The notes under the pieces were generated by a model. The model had not been told where the DNA came from. It saw only the letters and a list, made by a program, of their open reading frames with translations, and did not search any database. Of a stretch of DNA of 64,000 nt, positions 10,060 to 21,917 are shown one piece after another. Both the position numbers and the translations under genes were made by a program. Within the stretch, counting starts at the first letter, position 1. The number at the start of each line of letters is the position of its first letter. This DNA is from Yamagishiella unicocca (Eukaryota > Chlorophyta > Chlorophyceae > Chlamydomonadales > Volvocaceae): NCBI GenBank assembly GCA_003116995.1, contig BDSL01000029.1:868001-932000 (forward strand), read 5' to 3'.

Positions 10060-13000
10060 ATGGCGAACACTGTCGAAGCCACCTTCAGGCGTGTGGCGGG
10101 TGTGCTATTATTATTGGGAGTGGCCATCGTGCATGAATCGAAGGCTATGGCCACGCAGAGTGAGTGGATGGCGGCAAGTGGTGCGCCGACCGGCCGGGCG
10201 TACCACTCTGCCCTTAAATACGGGAACGTGCATAGCCTTCCTTGGCACCACGTACCTCTATGGATAATAGACAAGCTTCTGATGCAGTGCATGTACTGTT
10301 TAACCTGTGTGCGTGAAGCGTGAGTCTGGCATCGGCCGCGCGAGTCCGTTTCCATGCCAGCAAATGTTCGTCAATGGACGCATCATGCTGTTGCTCGCAG
10401 CAGCAGTTATCGAACTGATATGAACGGCTGCCATGTGAATTTCCTTGCGCAGAAGTCGATGTGGGCATCGTGGTGGCGGTGCTGGGCGAATACCAGGCCC
10501 TGTATCAGCAGCTGGATGCGTCACCCGCGCCTTCCAACATGACTAAGTAGGTGCAAGCAACGGTGATTTGGCTTATGCTGCCTGTGGACAAAGCAGCTGG
10601 TGCAGGCGCCCCAACGTCTGCTGTCATTGAGCTTCGATAAACATCGAATGACGGTATCAACATGCACGGGCGGACCTTATTGCTATTGCTCCGTGCGGTA
10701 TAACATCGCCCATCGTCGCCCAACCGCCGCCGCCCACCAATTCGACTACGGCGTATACGATTTGCGTCGTGGTGGCACCTTCACGATTGCCGCCCAAATC
10801 TTACTGTGGTCTCCAAAAGATATTAAGGACCATTGCTAGACGTTTTGCGGTCCCTGCGTCCTGCCAGCTCTGGAACTCTGTCTGTCCCCGCCGCCCGCCG
10901 TACGATGCCTGACTGCCGTACGATGCCTGACTGGCGTATGCTATTCACGAATGTAGGTATGGCCGCACCTTCACGCTGGGGCACCTTGCCGGACACAGCG
11001 TCGTCGTTGTCGCCTGCGGCATAGGCATGACCAACTCCGCCATGACGACGCAGTTGTTGATTGACACGTTCGAAGTCAACTACATTATTTTCCAGGCAAG
11101 TGCGTCTTGCGCGCTGCTTGCATGCGTCCTTCACTCCGACGCGCAGGACATAAAAATGGCCCTGCGAGCATTAATTTGGCTGCTTGTACCAAGTTAGCGC
11201 TACGCATTCCCATACATGAAAGTGGCAAGTGCGTGGTCGGTTGATGACATATGGTACCCTTATGGTACACGTAGGCAGTGGCCATACGAAAACGTGGGCG
11301 GCCTGCCTACCGGTAACCGCCTTCCCTAACGAACCAACCAACCGCCGGACTAATGAACCATGCTGCCGGCGCGCACGTACGTGAACTTACAGGGTGTTGC
11401 GGGCGGCGTGAACCCGGATCTGCGGGTTGGAGACGTGGTGGTCCCTAAGTCCTGGTTCAACATCCACCACCAGAAGCTCCTGCGGGCTGTCGAGTCCGTC
11501 AAGAACGGCAAGCCAACCAGGTAGCTGGCTGGGTGCCTGCGGACAGCTTCTGTATGGGCCTGCGCCTGGGGCCGAGCGAGTTGGTTCAGGCTCTTGCGGT
11601 GGCTTCGCTCGGTTGTCCGCTATAGCATGGCGCTGGACGTATGGCTGCCACGTGGGTACGTTTTAGACGTAGGACTGCCACGTGGGTACGTTCTAAACGT
11701 AGGACTGCCACATGAGCACATTCCGTCTACGACTCCGTAGGTATACACAAGAAGAGCAGCCTTGAGCACGGCAGAACGTAGCCATATCGTGGATGCTCGT
11801 AGTGGGGTGCAAGGGCACGCCATAAGAAGCTAGCGGAGTGGGCTGCTGGTGCATTCTGTCCTCGCTCACGCCCACGCTCCAGACAGCCTGCGTTGAGTTA
11901 CATGCGCTCACATTCTTGGTGGCTTACTTGGGAAACTTGCGGAGAATGCGACATACAAGACGGCGTCCCGCGGTTCCACGGGCTCATGCAGCATGTACCT
12001 GCTAATCCCACGCACGCGCTCATGCATCATGTACCTGCTATTCCCACGCGCTCACTCCTTATGTACCTGCGGCTAATAGCGGACATAGCTGCATGGTGGA
12101 CGGAGTAGTCCCTTGCCAAATCCGCTTCCTGCCAATTCGCACGGCTATCCACAGGGCGTACTACGAGGTGGGCCGTGACTTCCCGAACAAGTTCGTGTTG
12201 AAGAAGGGCTACCCCATCTCGCTCACTGCATCTCAACCGGCTGCACCACGGCCGACGGCGGCGGACATCGAGGCGGTGTCTGGTAAGGCGACTCGCCGGC
12301 GTGGGAACAACCGCTCGAACGAATGAGTAATAGCGTAATGGACTGAGAAGCGGGGTCTATTGGCTTGGGCGGTCGGCTCAAGCTCGGCTGGTTCGCGTCA
12401 TGTGTCAAGCAACGTCGTACCTATCATCTCGCAGCATTGGTATTAGCATCGCACCTACGTCGCCCTCATTGTAATAACAAACGTTGCCACGCCGTACGGT
12501 GCGATGGGAGCCCGAGCGTCCGTTCAATCCCGAGGAGCCGCGGCATGCGGTTGAGCCGAGGGTGTGCTCGAGCTTGGATGCGTTGGGGTCGGGCCACTGC
12601 GGGGACTGCGTGTTGTCATGACGTAAGGGCTGGTGCCGATCCACAAGTCGGTGCGGGTTTAAAAGTAAACCAATGCCTGCCGGTCCACCGGCCATGCGCC
12701 CACTGCGGTTCATGCACCGGCGGACGCAGCGAAATTCGTAGCCTACTCGCACGAGGATGCACCAGTCGTCCGAGACGGTCCGAGCGCCTCATATTCCTTG
12801 GCACCTTCGTGTGTCCAGGTGAAGCCTTCGCCTCATTGGGGTTTCGTTTAACGCATCGTACCAATTCCATTAACTACCTGCTTCTCCTGACCACCCTACG
12901 TGACGAAGCATTGCAATGATGCTCTTGGACGTCTGCCATGGTTACCCGCAGGCATCCCCGGCGTTGAGTTCCACGCTGGCTTCTCCGTTCCCATGGAGGC

Positions 13001-14478
13001 GGAGGTTCTCATCGACCCCAAGGATGTCTTCAATGACTTCCCGCCGACCAAGTTCTACATGCCCGTGTCGACGACCCTCTACAACATTGCTCAGCAGGTG
13101 CGGAAGTGGGATGCATGGAGTTGGTTGACGGACGCCTTTGCTTTGCTCTGCAAACTGGTTGTTGTAACGGTTACAGTGGGTTCCAGACCAAGAGGTAGAA
13201 CCATCGGGCACATCGCCGCTGGTGCTCGGTCGGAGTAGTTCGGATGAGAAGATAATGCACGCGACGTATCCTGGCACTACAGGGCGACATGCACGGGGTA
13301 TCCTCGTGTACATATGAAGGCAACAATTACTAAGGCACGCTCCCTTCCTCCCTGCTATGTGCGGCACTACCGCAGGTGCAAGCCAGCGGCACCCTCTCTC
13401 TGCTGCGCAACGCCACCATCAACGGAGTGGTGCGTTGGTTCCTTGTGGTGGTCCGTTCGGCAGCGCCTGTAAATCGGTGGGAGGGAGGGGTACTTCGTCC
13501 TCACGGCAGTGGAGCCGCTATAGGACTGGGAAGATACGGTACGCGTCTCAGCCGGGCTTACGAACAGATTTGGTTGCACGCACGTTTATATGTCGAGTCG
13601 CACGCACGATCGAAACAAAGCGATGCAAGTGTGGTTTCCACTGATTTACCGGAGCGTTCTTCCTTACCTAATACTGGAGGGCTCCTCATACTTGACCATC
13701 CCTACCCTCAGTTCCATGACCTGGGCTACAACCCCCAGCTGGTCGTGTCCCCGAACCCCGGTGTGTCGAGCTCCACCTTCCTGGATAACAAGGAATACCG
13801 AGAGACCCTGTACAAGCTGTTTAAGGCACAGGTGCGTTTGCGGGTCAATGATTTACGTTTAGAATTGATGTAGCTAGCTACATACTGGATGAATGGCTGT
13901 GTCGGGCGCTCGGGCCTGGCTGGGTGCTTTGGAAGCATGGATGCACAAAGCACCTCACTGCTTGCTTGCAACCGGAGCGCAGTCGGATGAGCAATAGGTA
14001 AACGAAATGTGTTGAGCCAGGTCGAGCGTTATTGTCCGAGCAAATTCTTGCGCTGCCGACGGAACGAGGCCGCGACGGAGAGGTTTCATGAGGCGTGAGG
14101 TTGATCGCAAATGATCGCAAAGGAAAAAGAAAAAGAAGGAAAAGAAGGAAGTAGAACCTTGAATCGACGAGCGCCGTACGAGGGCTGGGCAGTTCGGTTG
14201 TGTCTATTGTGCTCATTGGGCAAACACGCGCCAGGTGCCCATCTGCCTGCCCTAAATCCCTATTCCGCCTCACGCAGGCTACCGAGATGGAGGGCGCGGC
14301 ATTCATGCACGTCTGCGTGTCTTGCAAGAAGGAGTGCCTGGTGATTCGTTCGCTGTCGGACCTGGCGGGCGGCGGTGCCGACTTCGTCAACGTCGTCCAG
14401 ACTTTCCTCGCGTTCGCCTCGAAGAACACGGCCATGGTGACGAAGGCAATCCTTACCTTGCTGCCTCCGCAGAACTAG
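10060..14478 (+). CDS. Secreted nucleoside phosphorylase-superfamily protein (MTA/SAH nucleosidase-like)
   Basis: Nine exons join in phase to 369 aa: 10060-10159, 10453-10546, 10957-11095, 11393-11520, 12155-12282, 12952-13097, 13376-13429, 13712-13831 and 14278-14478. Residues 1 to about 29 form a basic then Leu/Val-rich, signal-peptide-like N-terminus. KVDVGIVVAVLGEYQAL matches the first strand of MTAN. YGRTFTLGHLAGHSVVVVAC leads to GIGMTNSAMTTQLLID and GVAGGVNPDLRVGDVVVP, the core PNP_UDP_1 motif. ATEMEGAAFMHVC and RSLSDLAGGG carry the catalytic Glu and Asp. The region between the two halves is about 100 aa longer than in bacterial MTAN. A similar long, secreted form occurs in plants (bark-storage-protein relatives), where catalytic activity varies. 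Intron 3 uses a GC donor (gcaagt). Confidence 0.85.
10895..10935. repeat. 17-bp tandem duplication in nucleosidase intron
   Basis: ccgtacgatgcctgact occurs twice in succession about 25 bp upstream of the exon starting at 10957. Confidence 0.8.
11636..11716. repeat. Tandem repeat, about 31-bp unit, 2.5 copies
   Basis: Units built on ggactgccacgtgggtacg, separated by ttttagacgta or ttctaaacgta, follow one another; the third copy is degenerate (ccacatgagcac). Located in the fourth intron of the nucleosidase gene. Confidence 0.75.
11985..12070. repeat. Imperfect tandem repeat in nucleosidase intron
   Basis: The segment catgtacctgcta followed by a tcccacgcg-containing stretch is present twice, with a third partial copy at tatgtacctgcggcta. 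Confidence 0.65.
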
Positions 14479-16866
14479 GCTGCTTGTTCCTGAAACAGGC
14501 GGCAGCGGCATGGGCGTAGAAGGTGGGCGCCAGCCGCGCGCGCGCTTCTGGCACAGCATGTTCCAAGCTCCTACGATCTGCTGAATAATGCACCTAAGAA
14601 AAGCTATGTGCGCCGTATCTAATTGCAAAATGTTTCGTCTGCTGCGAACATTCTGTGATTATGGGTTTACCTTATTAATCGGTGAAGATTCGGCTCCACT
14701 GAGGCCGTTCGAAGCGAGGGTTCCCGCCAGTGGACCGTTGCTGCATGACGCATGTGGACGGGATGCGGCTGTGGGCCAGGCACAGCAATCCGCACTCCCC
14801 TTATATTCATAAGCACACTCCCTAACTGCGGCGATTGGTCGGGTGCAAAATCCTGACACCCTCCAGCACTGAGGCTCACTGCAGCTCCTGAAATGCGTGG
14901 TTCTGTTTGCTAGATGGACTAAATGTCTGCTGCCTTGTGAAATGGCGCTTGCCGGATTGCTGCGGAAGGGTGTTCAGTGCCTGTCTATCTGTAAGTATGG
15001 GTGATCGCTTCTTATGGACTTTTGCGATCAAGAGCGCTGTGGCCTAGGTAGTATGGAACAATAGAGTTTGGTGAGGCGTCTGCGTCCGACGGCACCCCAA
15101 AGGGCAACTGACGTCGTGGTAGCACAGGATGTCAAGTGGTGCAGCAGGGTGCCGTACCTAGGACTCCACTAGTGTTCCACTGTCCCTTTTGTCTTGTGCA
15201 CGAAGGAACTTCTAGAAGCTGGGTGGCAGATGCTCTATGCAACTGCCTTGATGTGTGAGGAGTGTGGGGCCTTCCTGTCGTAGCCTGTCGTAGTAAGCGT
15301 GTTTGAGGTGCAGGTGAGGACTGGTTGATCGTACTATGTGTGTATGTCGTAATGCTAAGCTGGATCGGTAGGATACTATGTTCACGTCGTTTTCGAATGC
15401 GGTGCGTATTCGGTCATCCGTAGTAAGTATCATGTGGTGAAGGGATGAAAATATCTTGGGGGCGAAGTTAAACCACCCGTACTTTGGGGGCTTTCCTTTC
15501 CGACGGTTATGAAGCTAGAAAGCAGCTTTGCCCTGGGCCTCCGGGCTCGTGAGGACACGCGCCCTTCGGCGGACTGCACCTAACGAAGTAATCCCGGAGG
15601 AAGCTGCCAGGGTATACCGCCGTCACCGGAACGGTTTGGCCACCTAGGCGCCTCACGGCGCCGGCGCTGAGCAGGTTCAAACCGTATTGTTTACTGTATC
15701 GATTGTGTTGCACCAGTTCATAGCCGGGTTGAGCCATGTTGAGCTTGGTTCATAGCCGCCGGTAGCCTCCGTCGTTTCGTATCCTCTAGCTGCAGTTCAT
15801 CTTGCAGCGTAGGTTTGCTATCCCGTAATAGCTATGTCGTATGTGTGCCCTTCTGTAAGTCGTCTTCTGCGGTGATCTCGTCCCTTCTCGTCGCTGCTCG
15901 TGCATCTCCGTTCGCCCAGAGGTGGCGAGACAGCGCCCCTCCTGACCGCCCCTCCTGATAGCCCAATCCGCATACGACTTCCGCGTATCAGCGGTTGTGG
16001 AGCAACGGAAACGTGGTGACCGATTACGCGATGGTATCTCGAGGTCCACTCAATTTCAGGCAGGCGCTCAACCACAGCGCCCTGCAACTTGACGAAACGT
16101 ATTATCCGGTCCGGCTAGGTTGAATTGGACCACCTGAAGCCACCTAAGGCTTCCAAAGGTCTTAACCAACAGCTTGTACGACTATCGACGGTCCTACACC
16201 ACCGACGCCAGTATGATACCCCTACAAAGCAAGCTCGCAGCACGAGCGCAGAAGATGCCAAGCCGAGCAACTTCGGCTTGCTCTACACCAAGTTAATACC
16301 GGCATTGTCAGGTACCCTGGCAATATGATGTATTGCCGGTGTCCACACTCTAGAGTCGGACATCACAGGCTGGCTGAGGCTGCCATGTTACTCGTAGTAG
16401 ACAGGATGCGCCCTGCTGCGCCAAGCACGGAACGCACACCCATGGTCATCGGCTTTCAGCGATGGCACTACCCTACGGCCTGGGGCCCACTGTAACAAGT
16501 TATTACGGCATCAGCGATGGGCTGAACGTAAGCCGAAGCTGTCCAAATAGAGGCCTGGCTCCCCGCTAATACATCGGTATAACGGAAGGCTCCAACATCA
16601 TTTCCTGTCGGCTAATGTGTGTTCTGGCCTGTAGAGGACTGTAGCTAGGACGTACAAAAGGGGAGACCGCGCATAAGTTGAGAAGTCGTGCCCGGCGTAG
16701 CCAGAATCAAGAACTTCCTGACCTGGTGAAAGATGACTGTGCAGTTCCTCCCATAACTACTCCCATAAGTAGACCTCGTTGACGACGTCACAGTTAGGCT
16801 CTTCTTACTTGCCGGCCCGCCGGCGGCGACGCATACATCTCCCTTCCACGGCTGGCACCGGCCATA
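14479..16866. other. Intergenic stretch between convergent genes
   Basis: Lies between the 3' end of the nucleosidase gene (+) and the 3' end of the D-cysteine desulfhydrase gene (-). It should hold both 3' UTRs; a TGTAA occurs at about 14990 on the plus strand. It contains one copy of a dispersed repeat at 15535-15587. No gene recognised. Confidence 0.4.
15535..15587 (+). repeat. Dispersed repeat B, copy 1
   Basis: About 53 bp ending in cggcggactgcacctaacgaa. It matches a second copy at 18804-18857, in the same orientation, at roughly three quarters of positions by eye. Confidence 0.6.
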
Positions 16867-19800
16867 TCACGTCTTAGGTTGCGTGTTATGTGCTGGCGGC
16901 ACCGGCACCAGCATCCGCCTTACGGGAGGCCCGTGGGCGCTGATCAAAGGCCCCAGCTGGTCAAGCTTGTCGTACATGCCCTGCCGGGGTACGGAAGGGG
17001 TGTCGTAGCAAGTTTCTCACGTGGTCAAACATCTCGTACAATAGGTAGACGGGGCGGACTGTGTAGGGGGTTTCGAGATACGATCAGAGGAGGAGGAGCC
17101 GAACGCGAGCCCTGGCATGTGGCGGCCTACCCAGGCCACGGGGGGCAGTAGCATTGCATTCGTCGTGGGGTGCTGTGTAGTCGTCGGGTGCTGTGGGCTT
17201 GTAGAGATCAGGTGCTTTGGAAAATAGGTGTGTGGCCTCTAGGCGAGACGGGACCGGTCGGGCCGAGGAAAGAGGAGGCGAAACACTCCCACCGCAGACC
17301 TGCACCTGCGTGCTACACACACACCCTGGGCCCACCGCCTTCCCACCCCAGTGTCCCATCGGTTTTATTTTTCAGTGCCGACCCGTGGGTCTCCTCTCAT
17401 GCCCCGGCATCCCAGCCGCTGCCGCTGCCGCACAACGCCTCCAGGTCCTGGCTGGCTAACGCAGGCGCTTGGAGCGCAGTGGCCCTTGCTCCCCAAGTAA
17501 TGTGCCTTCCAAAAGCTGGGTGGGTGTGCGCGCATATCCGGGCCCGCAGCCTCACCAGCAGCCCACCGGTGTGGACGAAAAGAACCGTGCGGCCGCGCCA
17601 CTCGTCCGGCTTCTCGCGGATCTCTCCCAGCAGCGCATGCACCGCTTTGCCGCTGTACACCGGGTCCAGCACCACCCCGGTAGCGGCAGAGACCTCCTGC
17701 GGGGTCGTCCAGACGCCCCCCACCCGGAGGCCATGAGTGGATTGGGGAGGGCGCGAGAGGCCCAGTCGGGTGTGCGAGCCTCATGGTGCCGTCGGTTGAG
17801 CCGAAGGGGCTCAGTGTCACCTCATGGTCACCTAGAAGGGGCTCAGTGTCACCTCATGGTCACCTAGAAGGGGCTCAGTGTCACCTCATGGTCACCTAGA
17901 AGGGGCTCAGTGTCACCTCATGGTCACCTAGAAGGGGCTCAGTGTCACCTCATGGTCACCTAGAAGGGGCTCAGTGTCACCTCATGGTCACCTAGAAGGG
18001 GCTCAGTGTCACCTCATGGTCACCTAGAAGGGGCTCAGTGTCACCTCATGGTCACCTAGAAGGGGCACGGCATCATCGTCGCAAGCACTTGCGACGCTTC
18101 GGGACACTTAGGTCTCCTGAAGAACCCGGCAGCTGCCCACGCGGCCCTATAAGTAGCCATTTCTAACCAACGCCCTCTCACCTACGGTGTGACCTCCCAC
18201 CCAATGACGGCTTGCCAATGCCATTGTGTAGTGCTCCTTTCCGTACCCCAGGCTCCTCCTCCTCAGCCTCGCCCACCCACGCACCTGAGCCGTCCTCAGC
18301 TCCGCTTCCGTACTAATGGCGTAGCCCGACCCACGGGACTGCACCGCGCGTAGGATTGCCCGCGCGTCGCCGCCGCCCAGCAGCTTGCTTCCGGGTTGAG
18401 CGCCCAGTCCCGCCAGCAGGCCGTCAATGTACTCGTAGAAGTAGTCGGGTGTGTCACAGACGCCGTAGGCATGCACGCGGGCTTCAAGCGGGCTGCGGAG
18501 CATGCGAATGGATGGATGTGTCGGAAGCTAGCAGGATGTGTTTGGGGTTATCGGTTGGGCGTTGGCGGTTGGGGGTTGGAGGTTGGGGCAATCACGGGGC
18601 AACAGGAGCACACGAACGCAAGGGGACCCAACCACCATAGAGACATCGCGCTTCGAAGATCCGACGTCGGCGTTTCCTCCTATCAGCTGGTGGCTTTCAG
18701 CAGCGCAGGGCATACACAGCCACGTTGGGTGTATGTGTGGCTCATAGGCATCCATGTTGCCCTCATCTGCTTTCACTTACCTGCGTGTCATCCGCGCTGT
18801 CGTGGACCTCAAGGCTCGCGAGGGCACCCGCCCTTAGGCGGACTGCACCAAACGAACAGACCAACACACCAGCCACCGAAATACTACCGAAATAACTAGC
18901 TAGCTCGTCAACTAACTAACTAACTAACTAATGCCACCCACCAAGCTCCAGCGGCCCACTGCTCACCTGAGGAACACCCCCAGCGCCAGACCCGCGGTTG
19001 TGCCTCCGCTGCCGCACGCCTGCATGGCCGCGCGAGTTCGTTAGCGGCCAGCGCAGCCGCAAGCAAAGCAGCCGTACGCTATCCTCCAGCACCAATGTCT
19101 GTTGCCGGCCAAGGCTAACGCCAACATCGGCCGTGCTTTGTCAGGGGGTTGTCACATGTTAAGGGTAGCTGCAACGTAAGTGTGTATTGCGTCTCGTGCC
19201 TACAGGTCTGCCATCGATATGTAGGACCCCAGCAGCCGGGTTTAGGACCCCAGCAGCCGGCTGCACATACATGATGCCGCGTGCGCCGTCACATTCGGGC
19301 GCCGCATTCGTACTAGATGCACCAAGCGTCCTCCCCCTTTGCTTGTGTACGGCACGTTGCCCTCATCTCGCACCATGCAAATGTCAGTGATGCCTCCGGG
19401 GTGCTTCAGCTGCTGCGCCTGCTGTACGATCTCGTCCACGGCCTGCAGGCAACAAAAACAAAGCAGCAGAAGCGGTACCCTAGCACCCCAGCAAGGAAGG
19501 CAACGCTAGCTCCTGAGGACCAGTCCCGGGACAGCAGCAGGCAGAGGCCTCTCCCGATGCGACCTTCACTGGAGCTACTGAAAGCCGTCTTTTCGCAGCA
19601 CCCCACACCTCCAAGGCGTCGCTGGGCCGTCGTACAGCGCCCCGTGCCCAGCGTCCGGGGACACCCCCTCGTGCGGCACGTGCTGCAAGTGCCGTACTGC
19701 ACAGTGCGGCACGTGCTACCTCCTGCGCCCTGCGCCCCCAGCCCTGACCCCGAATCCCGACCTGACCCACCTCGATGTATCCCCAGGTGCCCAGCGAGTT

Positions 19801-21917
19801 GGAACCGCCCACCGGTACGACGTACGGCTTCTTGCCAGCTGCCTCCAGCTGCGACCGCAGCTGCTCCAGGAGTGCCGTACTGCCCACCGCGGCGTACTCC
19901 TCCTTGGTGACCTGACGCGTGAAGGAGGAGGGAGGCTCTGGGGCGCCCGCTGCACACGTATGTCCCCTAAGCGCACCCACGTCCGCTCCGCGGTCGCTGC
20001 GCGGTCTTCAGACCCGCTATTACCGCACCCTCTGTGAACAAGGACCCCGGCCACCTCCGCGGGAGTCACAGCGCTCAGTGCCCGCCCCCACGTAACCTCC
20101 CGTGTCCGCCGTGTGCAGCCAGCCAGCCGGCCGGCCAGCCGGCCAGCCGGCCAACCGGCCAGCCGGCCAACCGGCCAGCCGGCCAACCGGCCAACTGGCC
20201 AACCGGCCAACCGGCCAACCGGCCAACCGGCCAACCGGCCAACCGGCCAACCGGCCAGCCGGCCAACCGGCCAGCCAACCAGCCGCCCAAGGTCCCTGCC
20301 CACCATATGCAGCTGCGCCCCCGCCATCCGCTCCACTAGCAGGTTGCCGACCAGCCCCGGGTCGGAGTCTGCTGCCTGCCGGCTGGTGCGCAGGATGAGG
20401 TGGCAGTCCAGGCCCAGATACCTGGAGGGCGGTGGGCGGAAGGGCGGTAGCTGGGAGAGCGGTAGGAAGGTAGGCGGGCGGTATGTGGGCGGACGGTAGG
20501 CAGGAGTGCGGTAGGCGAGCGGGCGATTGAGACGAAACCCGTCGGTAGGCGCTTATGAGGCATGTGGCACCAAATAGGAAGGAAGGGGTGTTTATAAGAG
20601 AATCCGCGGGGGCGGGAGGCGGGTGGGCGATGTATGAAAGGCCGGTAGGCGGGTGGGAAAGTGGGCGGAAGGTAGGCGGGAAGCTGGGCAGGAGGCGGAC
20701 AGGCCGCCGCGGTGGACAGCTGGCAGAGGGCGCCGGACGATCACCAAACGCAGCCCCTCCGTACTTTATCGGGCGCTAATCCCATGCCGTGCCCATTCGG
20801 AATCTTTCCTCCTCGCACCTGGCCGCCACTGCTGTGGCGCGCGCATGGTTGGACTGGATTCCGCCGATGGTGATGACGCAGTCGTACCCTCCCTGGACTG
20901 CCTCAGCCATCAGAAACTCCAGCTTGCGGACCTGGGTGGAGATGGAGCCCGATCAGGCAACGAACAGGCAACAGACAGGACTGTTTGCGAGGTGCGCGTC
21001 GCAACCTCTAGGTAAGGCACCAAACCACCGATGGCTGTGGACCTCACTGGATGACATCGGGGCAGAACCCATAACAGCCCTTCACGGGCAAGCTACAGGC
21101 TCCCTTACTTCTGCTTCGGGTTCAGCCCGCCTTCCTTTGCTTTCCTAGATAGACCAAGAAAATCATAAACCCTAAGGCCCGTCCGTGCCACACGCCACAC
21201 CTTGTTCCCGCTCATCTGCATGCCGCTGAGGTCATCTCTCTTGATGAGCACACGCACTCCATCGGGAAGGCCTGGCAACCGCCACTCGTGGATGGGTGTG
21301 GGCAGCATGCCCAGCGTGTAACGGCCTTTTGGAATCTGCGCAGAGATCGGGGCAACGGGGATGGGCAACGGGGATGGGCAACGGGGATGGGCAACGGGGA
21401 TTAATTGCATGTGTATGCCGTAGGCGTTGATGAAGCAGGTCGCACGATGACAGGCTTGGACATGCCATCCATCCAGCGTCGAGTATCTCGCTTAGCAAGC
21501 ATCTCGCAGTGATGCCCTTACAGTATGGTGACTCAACCACAATAGACTGATTGCCACGCTGTGACATGCTGTAAGGCCTCACGAGCCAGCCGACTGAAGC
21601 CAAAGGCATCACAGTGGAGCCAAGGACTTGCTCGGAGAGGATCGAGAGGGGAAGACAACCTTTTATCGGCGTGGCGCAGGGCAGAGGTGGCATCGCACCA
21701 TTGGAATCTGCGAGGCCCAGGCAGGTGGGGTGTACGGCGCCAGCTCCAGGAAGCCCGCGCGCGTGCCGCGCGCGGGCGTGGCCGTCGTCGACTGCCAACC
21801 CCCCATTGCGGCACGCGGCTGTAGTAGCGCGCTGCTCCGGATCACTGCGCGGCACGGCGCGCTAGGCGGAGGTCCTCTCAAATCGTTGTTGGCTTGCGAC
21901 AACAGCGCGCTGCGCAT
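16867..21917 (-). CDS. D-cysteine desulfhydrase (PLP enzyme, ACC-deaminase family)
   Basis: Converts D-cysteine to pyruvate, H2S and ammonia. Ten exons join in phase to 436 aa: 21917-21699, 21335-21201, 20931-20819, 20421-20304, 19911-19771, 19442-19374, 19019-18967, 18492-18285, 17696-17556 and 16980-16867. The N-terminal ~60 residues (Arg/Ser/Ala-rich from ATG 21917) look like an organelle transit peptide. The core begins at [14 protein letters not shown] lysine: SGNKVRKLEF. Phosphate-binding loop: [14 protein letters not shown]. Other landmarks are [19 protein letters not shown] and [15 protein letters not shown]. Ser in DPVYSGKA and Thr in VHTGGLLG occupy the positions that are Glu and Leu in true ACC deaminases, which points to the desulfhydrase activity. 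Introns contain two minisatellites. In-frame GTG codons upstream make the start slightly uncertain. Confidence 0.9.
17806..18066. repeat. 32-bp minisatellite, eight near-identical copies
   Basis: The 32-bp unit containing gctcagtgtcacctcatgg and ending in tcacctag repeats eight times with essentially no variation, within the intron between desulfhydrase exons 18492-18285 and 17696-17556. The perfect homogeneity suggests recent expansion. Confidence 0.95.
18804..18857 (+). repeat. Dispersed repeat B, copy 2
   Basis: Counterpart of 15535-15587, ending in taggcggactgcaccaaacg. It lies inside a desulfhydrase intron, antisense to the gene. Confidence 0.6.
19220..19262. repeat. 20-bp tandem duplication
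   Basis: taggaccccagcagccgg occurs twice in succession within a desulfhydrase intron. Confidence 0.8.
20118..20282. repeat. 8-bp satellite (CCGGCCAA / CCGGCCAG)n
   Basis: About twenty copies of an 8-bp unit, ccggccaa or ccggccag, fill the intron between desulfhydrase exons 20421-20304 and 19911-19771. The repeat keeps all six frames open and yields spurious Pro-Thr-Gly-Gln or Gly-Trp-Pro-Val repeat proteins. Confidence 0.95.
21349..21402. repeat. 13-bp tandem repeat
   Basis: cggggatgggcaa repeats three to four times just upstream (in gene orientation) of the desulfhydrase exon starting at 21335. Confidence 0.9.

Noticed and set aside
17806..18066. Regular 32-bp repeat array resembling a CRISPR array
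   Set aside because: The units abut directly with no variable spacers, and the array lies in an intron of a eukaryotic gene; it is a minisatellite.
20020..20336. Repeat proteins of Gly-Trp-Pro-Val or Gln-Pro-Ala-Asn-Arg-Pro type on both strands
   Set aside because: They are translations of the 8-bp CCGGCCAA satellite in a desulfhydrase intron; every frame is open by construction.
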